Shown here: positions 16,711-25,477 of the stretch, in pieces
Position numbering within the stretch: the stretch's first letter is position 1
How the letters are laid out: every line of letters starts with the position of its first letter
NCBI RefSeq assembly: GCF_023091245.1
Contig: NZ_JAHWXN010000001.1
Span: forward strand, 1,922,001 to 1,986,000
Source: Microbacterium croceum
GTDB lineage: Bacteria > Actinomycetota > Actinomycetes > Actinomycetales > Microbacteriaceae
DNA length: 64,000 bases
Direction: 5' to 3'
Notes under the pieces: generated by a model
What the model saw: only the letters and a program-made list of their open reading frames with translations
The model's database searches: none
Told to the model about the DNA's origin: nothing
Translations under genes and position numbers: made by a program

Positions 16711-17994
16711 ATGGGTGCAATGTCAGACGCGAAGAAGGCGTACCGGCTGCTGAGGCGCGCTCTGGCCTCGCGCGCGGCAGTCCAGAGGGTGCGGCGTCGG
16801 CTCGCCGAGGAGCCTCCGCACCCCGAGGGGCATTATCAGGTCGCGGTCTACTTCGCCGACGGGGCCGTGAACATGTACCAGATGCGCCAGTGGTATCGGC
16901 CGCTGGCCGCGCTGGCGCAGCATCGCCCCGTCGTGATCCTCGCACGGCACGCGGCAGGGGCGGAGCGGCTGCTCGAAGAGGATGCTCCGCCGGTGGCTTT
17001 CGTGCCGACCGTGCGCGACCTCGAGAGGTTCATCGCGAAGCAGGACATCCGTGTCGTGCTCTATGTGAATCAGAACACCCGCAACTTCCAGATGTTCCGC
17101 TACGGCCGCCGCTGGCACGTGTTCATCAATCACGGCGAGTCCGACAAGATGTACATGACCACCAATCAGTACAAGGCCTACGACTATGCGCTGGTTGCCG
17201 GCCAGGCCGCCAGGGATCGCCTCTCGCGCACCCTGTGGGACTACGACGTCGACGAGCGGACCATCGAGATCGGGCGTCCTCAGGCGGATCACTACTCGGG
17301 CACGCTTCCGTACACTCCGGATGACCGTATCGTCGTGCTCTACGCACCGACCTGGGAGGGTGACCGCCCCAGCGCGCACTACGGTTCGATCGCCTCGCAC
17401 GGGGAGACCCTGGTGAACGCGCTGCTCGCGACGGGGCGGCACCGCGTCATCTACCGTCCGCATCCGCGCAGCGGCGTCGTCGACGCCGGCTACGGCGCGG
17501 CCCACAAGCGCATCGTGGCGGCGATCGCGGCGGCGAACGCGGCCGATTCCACCGCACAGCACGTATACGACCATGGCGCCGATCTCGGATGGCAGCTCTC
17601 GGCAGCCGACGTCGCCGTCGTCGACATCTCGGCGATGGTCTACGACCGCCTCGCTGCCGGCCGTCCCCTGATGATCACGCGCCCGAGCGACGAGCGCGCC
17701 TCGATCGACACGAAGGGCTACCTGGCGGACTGCGAATGGTTGACCGTGGAGGGTGCCCGCGAGATCGTCGCGGAGGTGGAGCGCGTGCGGGCGGACGAAG
17801 CCGCCGTCGCGCGCCTCACCATGTGGGTGCAGCACTACTTCGGCGACACGAGTCCCGGCGTCGCGACCGCCAAGTTCCACGACGCCATCGAACGGTTGTT
17901 CGCGGAATGGGACCGCTGGCACGCGCATGAGATGGGCGCGATCGTCGTAGACGAGAACGACGACGATGACGAGGGCGACGAGGAGGAGATGTGA
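16711..17994 (+). CDS. CDP-glycerol glycerophosphotransferase family protein, third copy
   Basis: 427 residues. Diverged from the other two copies but with family features: VFINHGESDKMY in place of the WHG motif, VVLYAPTWEGDRPSAHYGS, YRPHPRSG and VAVVDISAMVYDRLAAGRP. The N-terminal domain (VAVYFADGAVNMYQMRQW) is distinct. The C-terminus is a strongly acidic tail (DENDDDDEGDEEEM). Start taken as ATG 16711 from the promoter spacing; ATG 16720 is the alternative. The acidic-tail codons contain GAGGAGGAG, which doubles as the ribosome-binding site of birA, whose ATG overlaps this stop by one base. Confidence 0.85.
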   Translation: MGAMSDAKKAYRLLRRALASRAAVQRVRRRLAEEPPHPEGHYQVAVYFADGAVNMYQMRQWYRPLAALAQHRPVVILARHAAGAERLLEEDAPPVAFVPTVRDLERFIAKQDIRVVLYVNQNTRNFQMFRYGRRWHVFINHGESDKMYMTTNQYKAYDYALVAGQAARDRLSRTLWDYDVDERTIEIGRPQADHYSGTLPYTPDDRIVVLYAPTWEGDRPSAHYGSIASHGETLVNALLATGRHRVIYRPHPRSGVVDAGYGAAHKRIVAAIAAANAADSTAQHVYDHGADLGWQLSAADVAVVDISAMVYDRLAAGRPLMITRPSDERASIDTKGYLADCEWLTVEGAREIVAEVERVRADEAAVARLTMWVQHYFGDTSPGVATAKFHDAIERLFAEWDRWHAHEMGAIVVDENDDDDEGDEEEM

Positions 17995-18761
17995 TGAAGG
18001 ACCTTCGCCAGGCGCGAGAGCTCGCAACGCGCCTCGAAGTCGTCACCGAGTCGGGTTCCACCAATGCCGAGCTCCGGTCGCACGGCGCTGACACCGACGG
18101 GTGGCCTCATCTGTCGGTGCTGCTGACCGACAACCAGACGGCAGGCCGCGGGCGTCTCGATCGCACCTGGCTCGCGCCGGCCGGTTCGGCCCTGGCGATC
18201 TCGGTGCTGCTGCGCGTGCTTCCGACGAACCTGACAGCACACGGCTGGATCCCGCTGCTCGCTGGCGTGGCGATGGCAGATGCGATCGCCTCCCAGCTCC
18301 CGGCACGGCACGTCGCGGTCAAGTGGCCCAACGACGTTCTCGTCGAGGATCGCAAGATCTGCGGCATCCTTGCCGAGGCCGGCGGCGATGCCGTCGTCGT
18401 CGGAGCGGGCGTCAACACCGCCATGACGGCGGAGCAGTTGCCGGTTCCGACGGCGACATCGTTCGCGCTCGCAGGCGTCCGGGTCGACGAGGACCGCCTT
18501 GTCGCCGACTATCTGAGGGCGCTGGACTCCCAGCTCACGGCGCTCATCGACACGGGCGACGCGATCGCGAGCGGGCTGCACTCGACGGCGACAGCGCGGT
18601 GCTCGACCATCGGTCGTCATGTGCGGGTGTCGTTGCCGGGGGATCAGACGCTCGACGGCGTCGCCACGGGACTCGACGCCGATGGTCGTCTTCTCGTGGA
18701 TGCCGCCGGCACGGAGCACGCGATCTCGGCCGGCGACGTGGTGCACGTGCGCTCCACCTGA
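17994..18761 (+). CDS. birA: Biotin-[acetyl-CoA-carboxylase] ligase
   Basis: 255 residues. It activates biotin as biotinyl-AMP and transfers it to the carrier lysine of acyl-CoA carboxylases. Motifs: ESGSTNAEL, DNQTAGRGRLDRTW (the biotinoyl-AMP loop), VKWPNDVLV and KICGILAE, then the small C-terminal SH3-like domain. There is no N-terminal helix-turn-helix, so it is the monofunctional type without repressor activity. The ATG overlaps the preceding stop (TGATG) with GAGGAGGAG just upstream, so expression is tied to the teichoic-acid-like gene before it. birA-PH protein-purK-purE follows mycobacterial gene order. Confidence 0.95.
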   Translation: MKDLRQARELATRLEVVTESGSTNAELRSHGADTDGWPHLSVLLTDNQTAGRGRLDRTWLAPAGSALAISVLLRVLPTNLTAHGWIPLLAGVAMADAIASQLPARHVAVKWPNDVLVEDRKICGILAEAGGDAVVVGAGVNTAMTAEQLPVPTATSFALAGVRVDEDRLVADYLRALDSQLTALIDTGDAIASGLHSTATARCSTIGRHVRVSLPGDQTLDGVATGLDADGRLLVDAAGTEHAISAGDVVHVRST

Positions 18762-18805
18762 CTCTGACACGCCGCAGCGCGCACGGAGTTGTCGGAGATC
18801 GCAGG

Positions 18806-18811
18806 CACAAT
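18806..18811 (+). promoter_or_regulatory. Putative leaderless -10 (CACAAT)
   Basis: CACAAT is 6 nt before GTG 18818, matching the spacing at other operon heads. Confidence 0.45.
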
Positions 18812-18817
18812 GGTGGG

Positions 18818-19372
18818 GTGACTCACCCCGTGACGCTCGGCGGTCGGCCGATGATGCCGCCGCCCGGTGTGCCCACCGAGGAACTGCTGATCGCTCGGTT
18901 CCGCAGTCACGCACGACGGCTCTTCTGGTCGGCGCTCGTGCTGATCGCGACCTTCGGGGCCACCGCGTACTTCTACGGGAACCTCCCCGCTCCCTTCGAG
19001 AACTGGATGCTGTTGTCCGCCGCAGGACTCGTCGTGCTGCTTCTGGTCGTGCTTCCGTTCCTCATCTGGTATTCGCGGAGCACCACCGTCACCACTCGGC
19101 GCGTGATCGCTCATCGCGGCGTCGGCGCACGGCAGCGGCGCGAGATGTCGCATGCGCGCGGATACACGATCTCCGTGCGACGCGGTCCGCTCCAGCGGAT
19201 GTGGGGGTCGGGAACCATCACGCTGTCCAACGGAGTGGACGCTCCGCTGAGGCTCCAGAACGTTCCCACCGTCACGTTGGTGCACGAGACGCTGGCCGAC
19301 CAGATCGAAGTCAGCCAGATCCTGGCGCATCGTGATGCGCAGGCCGGTTCCGAGCCCAGCACCACGTTCTGA
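18818..19372 (+). CDS. PH domain-containing membrane protein
   Basis: 184 residues. Two membrane helices (about 32-53 and 61-83) are followed by a bacterial PH domain beginning at STTVTTRRVIAHRGV and including the YTISVRRGPLQRMWG strand region. Proteins of this kind lie between birA and purK in mycobacteria as well. No enzymatic role is known. The GTG start places the -10 hexamer at the right distance. Confidence 0.85.
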   Translation: MTHPVTLGGRPMMPPPGVPTEELLIARFRSHARRLFWSALVLIATFGATAYFYGNLPAPFENWMLLSAAGLVVLLLVVLPFLIWYSRSTTVTTRRVIAHRGVGARQRREMSHARGYTISVRRGPLQRMWGSGTITLSNGVDAPLRLQNVPTVTLVHETLADQIEVSQILAHRDAQAGSEPSTTF

Positions 19373-19420
19373 TCGCCTTTCGCTTCCTGGAGCGTGTGCT
19401 CGGATCGACCGGGGATGCGC

Positions 19421-19426
19421 CAGAAT
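19421..19426 (+). promoter_or_regulatory. Possible -10 (CAGAAT) for purK
   Basis: CAGAAT lies about 25 nt before the purK ATG, giving a short leader that contains GGAGG (19440-19444) 6 nt before the start; a leadered promoter, unlike purE. Confidence 0.35.
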
Positions 19427-19450
19427 GGTGACGACGAATGGAGGCGGCAC

Positions 19451-20575
19451 ATGGCGCTGCGTGTGGGCGTGATCGGCGGAGGACAGCTGGCCCGGATGAT
19501 GATCGCTCCGGCGGTCGAGCTCGGACTCGATCTGCAGGTGCTGGCGGAGGCCGAAGGCATGTCAGCACAGCTCGCCGCCTCGGCGGTGGGGGACTACCGC
19601 GACCTCGACGCGGTTCGCGCGTTCGCCGCCGACGTCGACGTCATCACGTTCGATCACGAGCACGTGCCGCAGGAGGTCCTGCGCGCGCTCGTCGCCGAGG
19701 GCGTCGTCGTGCACCCTGGGCCCGATGCATTGCAGTTCGCGCAGGACAAGCTGGTCATGCGCGCGAAGCTGGCGGAACTCGAGGTGCCGCAGCCCGAATG
19801 GGCAGCCGTCCGCACGGTCGATGAGCTCCAGGTGTTCCTAGACGCCCATCACGGTGCCGGCGTGGTCAAGACGCCGCGTGGCGGGTACGACGGCAAGGGC
19901 GTCCGCGTCGTCCGCAGTGCCGCCGAGGCCCAGGACTGGCTCGATGGCCTGGTCGCCGAGGATGCGCTGCTGGTCGAGGAGCTCGTACCTTTCGTCCGTG
20001 AGCTCGCCCAGCAGGTCGCGCGGCGATCCGGGGGCGAGATCGTGGCGTACCCGGTCGTCGAGACCGTGCAGCGTGACGGCGTTTGCGCCGAGGTCATCGC
20101 GCCGGCTCCGGCTGCATCGGAGCGCCTCTCGCAGGTCGCCGAGGACATCGGCCGCCGTATCGCTGACGGCCTCGGTGTCACCGGCATGCTGGCTGTCGAG
20201 CTGTTCGAGACCGACGACGATCGGATCCTGGTCAACGAACTCGCGATGAGGCCGCACAACAGCGGGCATTGGAGTCAGGACGGCGCCGTCACCGGGCAGT
20301 TCGAGCAGCACCTTCGTGCCGTGGCCGATCTGCCGCTGGGCAGCACCGCCTTGCGCCAACCGTGGTCGGTCATGGTCAACATCCTGGGCGGCCCGGAGGA
20401 GGGGGCGCTCGACGAGCGCTTCGGAGGCGCGATGGCCGACTACCCCGCCGCCAAGATCCACACCTATGGCAAGGCGCCGCGTCCCGGACGCAAGGTCGGT
20501 CATGTCAATGTCGTCAGCGATGACCTCGACGACGCGGTGTACATCGCCCGCGCTGCGGCGGCACATTTCCTCTGA
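19451..20575 (+). CDS. purK: 5-(carboxyamino)imidazole ribonucleotide synthase
   Basis: 374 residues, ATP-grasp. It makes N5-CAIR from AIR, ATP and bicarbonate in purine synthesis. Visible parts: N-terminal [32 protein letters not shown] (ATP-binding loop) and the metal/ATP site [15 protein letters not shown]. The ATG has GGAGG 6 nt upstream. The partner mutase purE follows after 70 nt with its own promoter. Confidence 0.97.
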   Translation: MALRVGVIGGGQLARMMIAPAVELGLDLQVLAEAEGMSAQLAASAVGDYRDLDAVRAFAADVDVITFDHEHVPQEVLRALVAEGVVVHPGPDALQFAQDKLVMRAKLAELEVPQPEWAAVRTVDELQVFLDAHHGAGVVKTPRGGYDGKGVRVVRSAAEAQDWLDGLVAEDALLVEELVPFVRELAQQVARRSGGEIVAYPVVETVQRDGVCAEVIAPAPAASERLSQVAEDIGRRIADGLGVTGMLAVELFETDDDRILVNELAMRPHNSGHWSQDGAVTGQFEQHLRAVADLPLGSTALRQPWSVMVNILGGPEEGALDERFGGAMADYPAAKIHTYGKAPRPGRKVGHVNVVSDDLDDAVYIARAAAAHFL

Positions 20576-20633
20576 GCACACAGTTCTGCGCGGTGCGCCG
20601 CGTGCCGTGGGGCGAATCTCCAGCGCCAGACCG

Positions 20634-20639
20634 TACCCT
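20634..20639 (+). promoter_or_regulatory. Leaderless -10 (TACCCT) for purE
   Basis: TACCCT is 6 nt before GTG 20646. The purE-LCP pair can therefore be transcribed independently of purK. Confidence 0.6.
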
Positions 20640-20645
20640 GAGCTA

Positions 20646-21161
20646 GTGACTGAGCCACTTCACTCCTCCGCCGCGCCGCTCGTCGGCGTCGTCATGGGAT
20701 CCGACTCCGACTGGCGTGTGATGAGCGACGCCTCCCAAGCGCTGACCGACTTCGGGATCCCTCATGAGGTCGAGGTGGTCTCCGCCCACCGCACTCCCGA
20801 CAAGCTGATGAGCTATGCCCGCGAGGCCCGTGCCCGCGGCATCCGCGTCATCATCGCCGGCGCCGGGGGAGCCGCGCATCTGCCTGGAATGCTCGCCTCG
20901 ATGACGCCGCTGCCCGTCGTCGGTGTTCCTGTGCCGCTCGCATATCTCGACGGCATGGACTCGCTGCTCTCGATCGTCCAGATGCCCGCGGGCATCCCGG
21001 TCGCCACCGTTTCCATCGGCGGAGCACGCAACGCGGGCCTGCTCGCCGCGCGCATGCTGGGTGTCGCGGACCCGGCGCTGGCAGATCGGATGGAGGCATT
21101 TTCCCGTGACCTCGAGGCGCAGGTAGAGGCGAAGAACGAACGGCTGAAGGAGTCGCTGTGA
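20646..21161 (+). CDS. purE: N5-carboxyaminoimidazole ribonucleotide mutase
   Basis: 171 residues, the class I PurE that converts N5-CAIR from PurK to CAIR. Motifs: [21 protein letters not shown] (active-site His), [14 protein letters not shown] and [21 protein letters not shown] is set by the -10 spacing. Its stop overlaps the start of the LCP gene (GTGA), so a nucleotide-synthesis gene is coupled to a cell-wall gene. Confidence 0.97.
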   Translation: MTEPLHSSAAPLVGVVMGSDSDWRVMSDASQALTDFGIPHEVEVVSAHRTPDKLMSYAREARARGIRVIIAGAGGAAHLPGMLASMTPLPVVGVPVPLAYLDGMDSLLSIVQMPAGIPVATVSIGGARNAGLLAARMLGVADPALADRMEAFSRDLEAQVEAKNERLKESL

Positions 21162-22612
21162 CCCTGGCGCCGCCTCGCGGCGCTGCCCGGCCTCTCATCG
21201 AGCCCCGGCCGTTGCGGCATCCGAATCCGGCCGACGCCGGGACGATGGCGAAGCGGGGCTGGTGGCTCGTCATCGTGAACCTTCTCGTGCCCGGGTCAGC
21301 CCAGGTGCTCGCCGGGAATCGGCGTCTCGGACGCTTCGGGTTGGGTGCCACGCTTCTCGCCTGGTTCCTGCTCATCGTGGCAGCCGGTTTGGCTCTCTTC
21401 GCGCGCCCGGCCCTGTTGTGGCTGACGATCGGCGGCGGCTTCTTCTCGGCGGCCGTCCTCACCCTCGTCCAGATCCTGCTCGTCGCCTACGCGGTGCTCT
21501 GGGTCGTGCTGACCTTCGACACCCTCCGACTGGTGCGTCTTGTGAAGGTGCCCACGGCCCACCGACTCGCCATCCCGGTCATCGCGCTCGTGCTTCTCGG
21601 GCTCGTCGGCGGTGCCGCGGGATACGCGGCGACCGTGGTCGGATCGACGCGGAACACCATCGGCTCGATCTTCGGTCAGAGCGGACCGAGCCTCGCCCCC
21701 AGCGACGGTTATTACAACATCCTGCTGCTCGGCGCGGACAGCGGGGACGGCCGCGATTCGATGCGCTTCGACAGCATCTCCGTGGTGTCGATCAACGCTG
21801 ACAGCGGCGCGGTGACGATCACCGGGATCCCGCGTGAGCTGCCGAACGCGCCGTTCAGCGCGGGGAGCCCGATGCTCGAGCTCTACCCGAACGGTTTCGA
21901 GGGTCATGGCTCCTCCACGTGCGGCTGGAACGGCTGGATGAATCACGTCCGCAATGCCGCGGAGATCTGCCGCGAGGACCAGGGCACCGGCCTGTATCCG
22001 GATGCCGCTGCTCACGGATCGACCCCGGGGATCGAAGCGACCAAGGACGCCGCAGAGGGAGTGCTCGGAATCGAGATCCCGTACTACGTCTTCGTCGACA
22101 TGCATGGCTTCGCTGAACTCGTCGATGCTCTCGGAGGCGTCGACATCGACGTCACAGAGCGGTTGCCCAAGGGCGGACCGCCGGAGGGCTGGACCGGCAC
22201 GGATGCCAACGAGTGGGCGATCGGCTGGATCGAGGTCGGCCCCCAGCACATGGACGGGGATACCGCGCAGTGGTACGCACGGTCGCGGTACACCACGAGC
22301 GACTGGGATCGCATGAAGCGTCAACGCGAGTTGCAGGAGGCGATCCTCGACCAGTTCACCCCGCAGACGGTGTTGACCCGCTTCAACGAGGTCGCCGCGG
22401 CCGGTACGGCCCTGATCGATACGGATCTGCCGCAGGACAAGCTGCCGGAGTTCTTCGACCTCATGCTGAAGGCCAAGGAGCAGAAGGTGCAGACGATCGA
22501 GCTCACGCCGGAGAACGGTGTGGATGAGCACCATCCGGACTATGGACACATCCACGAGATGATCCAGCAGGCGCTGCACCCGCCGACGGAGACTCCGACG
22601 CCCGCCCCTTGA
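21158..22612 (+). CDS. LCP (LytR-CpsA-Psr) family cell-wall glycopolymer ligase
   Basis: 484 residues. Four hydrophobic segments lie between about residues 30 and 165, more than the single anchor of simple LCPs. The extracytoplasmic LCP domain follows: [11 protein letters not shown], then [15 protein letters not shown] with GIPREL (arginines that bind the lipid pyrophosphate), and [19 protein letters not shown] near the end. LCP enzymes transfer undecaprenyl-linked teichoic acids or polysaccharides to peptidoglycan. Lying between the teichoic-acid-like module and the 40-kb glycan cluster, it is the obvious candidate to attach one of these polymers; which one is unknown. Confidence 0.92.
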   Translation: MTLAPPRGAARPLIEPRPLRHPNPADAGTMAKRGWWLVIVNLLVPGSAQVLAGNRRLGRFGLGATLLAWFLLIVAAGLALFARPALLWLTIGGGFFSAAVLTLVQILLVAYAVLWVVLTFDTLRLVRLVKVPTAHRLAIPVIALVLLGLVGGAAGYAATVVGSTRNTIGSIFGQSGPSLAPSDGYYNILLLGADSGDGRDSMRFDSISVVSINADSGAVTITGIPRELPNAPFSAGSPMLELYPNGFEGHGSSTCGWNGWMNHVRNAAEICREDQGTGLYPDAAAHGSTPGIEATKDAAEGVLGIEIPYYVFVDMHGFAELVDALGGVDIDVTERLPKGGPPEGWTGTDANEWAIGWIEVGPQHMDGDTAQWYARSRYTTSDWDRMKRQRELQEAILDQFTPQTVLTRFNEVAAAGTALIDTDLPQDKLPEFFDLMLKAKEQKVQTIELTPENGVDEHHPDYGHIHEMIQQALHPPTETPTPAP

Positions 22613-22797
22613 TCAGCGCCTGATGATCGAAGGCGAGCCGACGCTTCCCCGCGTATCCGGCGCGCATCGTCGGCGAAAAGCCCTTGCGAGGCGCCGGGCG
22701 AGGCGGGTCTCGCTGTGATCCGCACGCAGAGCAGCCCACGACAGCCACCGGAGTTCGGTGACGGTCGTGCGCTTCCGGTTGTTCACCGGGCTCGCCA

Positions 22798-22834
22798 GAC
22801 GACGGTGATCGGAGGGGGAGGGATCACCGTCGTC
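22798..22834 (-). terminator. Terminator of the sortase-type surface protein gene
   Basis: A 13-bp perfect stem (22798-22810 with 22822-22834), 11-nt purine-rich loop, 33 nt past the stop on the minus strand. The rest of the gap 22613-22866 shows no supported gene. Confidence 0.75.
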
Positions 22835-22866
22835 CAGCCGACCACCGCGCGCGGCGGTGATCTGAC

Positions 22867-23451
22867 CTAGGCGCGCTTGCGTCGAGCGGCACCTGCAGCG
22901 ACCAGGGCGCCGCCGGCGACGAGCGCCGCAGCCCCGCCTCCGAGGATCCACGGCGACACGCTGCCACCGGTGAGAGCGAGCTCGATCGCACCGCCCGTCA
23001 GCGGTAGCTCCGTCCCGGCCGCAGCAACGACGGGATCGTGGTCGCAGCTGCTGGCGGCGTCATGCCCGTGCGACACGGTGATCGTCGCAGTGTACGAACG
23101 CGAGCCGTTGAAGGTGATCCCGTAGGAGCCCTCTCCGTCTGTCGGCGGACGGAACGTGAGGGTCAGACTGCCGTCGGCGCCGGCGGTGTTCCCCGACACC
23201 GCGGAGTCGGCAGCCTTCAGGCCGGAAACGGACACTCCCACGTTCTCTGATGGCAGGAAGTACCCGGGGCCGAAGACGATGGTCGAGACCTCGCAGATGT
23301 CGATGATCGGGTCGTTGACCCGCACATCAGGCGTCTCCGCGTAGGAATCAGACGTCGCGGCCGGTACAGACGGCGCAGCGGTGGCGGCAGTCGGTGCGAT
23401 GAGCACGAGTGCGCCGACGGTAAGGCTGATGGCAGCCATTTTCTTCAGCAT
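22867..23451 (-). CDS. Secreted surface protein with sortase-type C-terminus
   Basis: 194 residues. A signal peptide (MLKKMAAISLTVGALVL then ATAAPSVP) is followed by a short beta-rich domain with two conserved-looking cysteines, and a C-terminus made of LPLTGG, LALTGG seven residues later, a hydrophobic helix and the basic tail ARRKRA. This is the layout of a sortase-anchored protein; LPLTG matches LPxTG, but the second motif is nearer the helix and could be the real site. No sortase gene is in the window. GGGGAG sits 5 nt before the ATG. The domain has the look of a short Ig-like/IPT repeat, but its function is unknown. Confidence 0.75.
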   Translation of the reverse strand: MLKKMAAISLTVGALVLIAPTAATAAPSVPAATSDSYAETPDVRVNDPIIDICEVSTIVFGPGYFLPSENVGVSVSGLKAADSAVSGNTAGADGSLTLTFRPPTDGEGSYGITFNGSRSYTATITVSHGHDAASSCDHDPVVAAAGTELPLTGGAIELALTGGSVSPWILGGGAAALVAGGALVAAGAARRKRA

Positions 23452-23592
23452 GATTCTCCCCAGATTTCACGCGGAATCGCCTCCGGACACACCCCTGCGT
23501 CCGACTGCGTGGGTTCTTCCTGCCCCCACGGCAGGATGGCAGAACCCATATATTCCCCAGTGAGTAGACACTACCCCATCAATGGGGGAAAG

Positions 23593-25356
23593 TCACGACG
23601 CGCAGTCGAGCTTTTCGCGAGTCGTCTTCGGGGTGTCGATCATCGGCGTGTGCAGCACCTGAGTCAGCCGCTCACCCGCCCCCGTTCCCTGGAAGTCGAT
23701 CGTGATCGTGGTCGACTCCCCAGGAGCGAGGAGAACCTCGTGCTGGACGACCGCGCGTCCCTCGAGCACCGCGGTCTGCACTCCATCCTCCGTGCCGTCC
23801 CGGTCGATGTGGGAGGCAGTAGCGCCCTCCGGACCGTACAGGGCGATGAGTGTGCGGACAGATCCTGCGGGCACGCCGTACCACCCGTTGGCCGTGACGT
23901 ACGCGGGCAAGGCGGTCGCCGCATCTGCCGGGGCGTCGTTCTTCCAGGTCACGCGAAGCTGCGTCGTCGGCTCGCCCTCGCAAGTACCGATCGCTGTTGA
24001 GATCGATGCGCGGGTGTAGTAGTCCATCTTCCCGCCCGTGCTGTCGTTGATCAGTACTCCGACATACGTCGCGTCCGACGAGTCCGCGGGGATCGTTCCA
24101 CCCAGGGTGGATGCGGCGAGGACCTTCTGCTCGTCCTCATGGGCGCTCCAGATGCGAATGCGATGCTCGTCGGCGGACTCGGAGAGTGCTCCGATCAGTG
24201 CCTTCGGTTCGCCGCCCGAGAGTGCGGCTCCGAACAGCGCGCTCGCTGCCTGAGCGAACACCTTGTCCTGCACGCGGGGATCGGGGATCGTCGCGTAGAT
24301 CTCCGAGAGCAGGATGCTGACGATCGTGTCGGGAGTGGCCGTGAACGAGCCGAACGAGAGATCGCCCGTCGCCTTCATGAGGTTCGCCGCGACGACGGTG
24401 TCCACGGCGATGACCCCGTCGACCTCTCCGCCGAAACGTCCCTCCCAACGTGCCGCTATCGTCGGGCCCGCTTCCGAGAAGTCCGGGATGCTCGTGATGT
24501 TCTGCATATAGCGCCCCGGTCGGTCCTCGAACAGCGCGACGGTTGCGTCGCTGACAGGGAGAGGGGTGTCCAGGGCGGGGAAGTCAGGGGTGGACGCCTG
24601 CTTCTGCAGCGTGATCTTGCCGTTCTCCGCGTGCAGGAGTGCGCTCGACCCGATGATGCCGCCTGAAGAACGCAGCTCCGCGTTGTTCTGCATGGCCAGT
24701 ACGTAGTTGCGGGGGCCTTCACCGCCGAGCATCGTGGGCAGCAGGACGGCGGCGCCGTGCAGCGCACCGACGACGTTCGCCGCCTGCGTCACCGTGGTGC
24801 GCATCTCGCGCACCGCGTCGGCGAGGGGCCCGACGGTCGCGTCCTCGTCGATGTGCTGCGCCTGCAGTTGAGCGGCGGTGAGCGCGGCGCTCGCCTCGCC
24901 GAGGGGCGCCTCGATCGCGGCGAAGGGTTCCAGATCGATCGCACCGCCCGTGAAGCCGAGACCGGCCAGATCGAAATCCTCCGCGACGTCGAGCATCGGG
25001 GTGAGTGCCTTCTGCGCGACGTCGTCAGCGACCTCGGCGACCTCACTCACTGCGCGGAAGTTCGGACCGATCCAGGGGATCACGCCGAACGCCTGCCAGA
25101 CCGGATCCGATGTCAGCTCGCGTGCGGACTGCGCGTGATGCGCGATCCTCTCCGCGATCGGTTCGGCGCTCGTGATGTCGGCGGCGGTGATCGCCGTCTT
25201 CAGGCGTGAGGAGTCCTTCGCCACCTGCTGGAGGTCGTTCACCGCGCCGATCCCGCGCACGATCACCCACCCGAGGGCGATGATGAGCAGCGCCAGAAGA
25301 ATGCCGATGGTCCATCCCACCCACCGGCGCCGCACGGGAAGTCGACCGTCGCTCAT
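23593..25356 (-). CDS. DUF4012 domain-containing membrane protein
   Basis: About 587 residues. One N-terminal membrane helix (about 12-34), a helical region, then the DUF4012 core with NYVLAMQNNAELRSSGGIIG, a short motif typical of the family, and IPDFSEAGPTIAARWEGRFGG. The C-terminal third is beta-rich. DUF4012 proteins occur in actinobacterial and other polysaccharide loci; some are thought to be related to LCP-type or envelope assembly proteins, but no activity is established. ATG 25356 is chosen (TTGAAT lies 6 nt upstream); an in-frame TTG at 25368 is the alternative. Confidence 0.85.
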   Translation of the reverse strand: MSDGRLPVRRRWVGWTIGILLALLIIALGWVIVRGIGAVNDLQQVAKDSSRLKTAITAADITSAEPIAERIAHHAQSARELTSDPVWQAFGVIPWIGPNFRAVSEVAEVADDVAQKALTPMLDVAEDFDLAGLGFTGGAIDLEPFAAIEAPLGEASAALTAAQLQAQHIDEDATVGPLADAVREMRTTVTQAANVVGALHGAAVLLPTMLGGEGPRNYVLAMQNNAELRSSGGIIGSSALLHAENGKITLQKQASTPDFPALDTPLPVSDATVALFEDRPGRYMQNITSIPDFSEAGPTIAARWEGRFGGEVDGVIAVDTVVAANLMKATGDLSFGSFTATPDTIVSILLSEIYATIPDPRVQDKVFAQAASALFGAALSGGEPKALIGALSESADEHRIRIWSAHEDEQKVLAASTLGGTIPADSSDATYVGVLINDSTGGKMDYYTRASISTAIGTCEGEPTTQLRVTWKNDAPADAATALPAYVTANGWYGVPAGSVRTLIALYGPEGATASHIDRDGTEDGVQTAVLEGRAVVQHEVLLAPGESTTITIDFQGTGAGERLTQVLHTPMIDTPKTTREKLDCAS

Positions 25357-25465
25357 CTGAGCATTCAAGCACGAACCCGTTCGACGGCGGTGGGCGGATG
25401 CTGAGGGATGGCTGACAGTCGCTCGGCGCGGGGCGGCGCTCCACGATCGAATGACGTTGCGCGGT

Positions 25466-25471
25466 TAACCT
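25466..25471 (+). promoter_or_regulatory. Leaderless -10 (TAACCT)
   Basis: TAACCT is 6 nt before ATG 25478, in a 121-bp gap shared with the divergent DUF4012 gene. Confidence 0.6.
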
Positions 25472-25477
25472 GATCGC

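Noticed and set aside
22613-22951. Possible small minus-strand gene between the LCP gene and the surface protein
   Set aside because: Overlaps the terminator hairpin and the end of the surface-protein gene, Arg-rich, no homology-like content.
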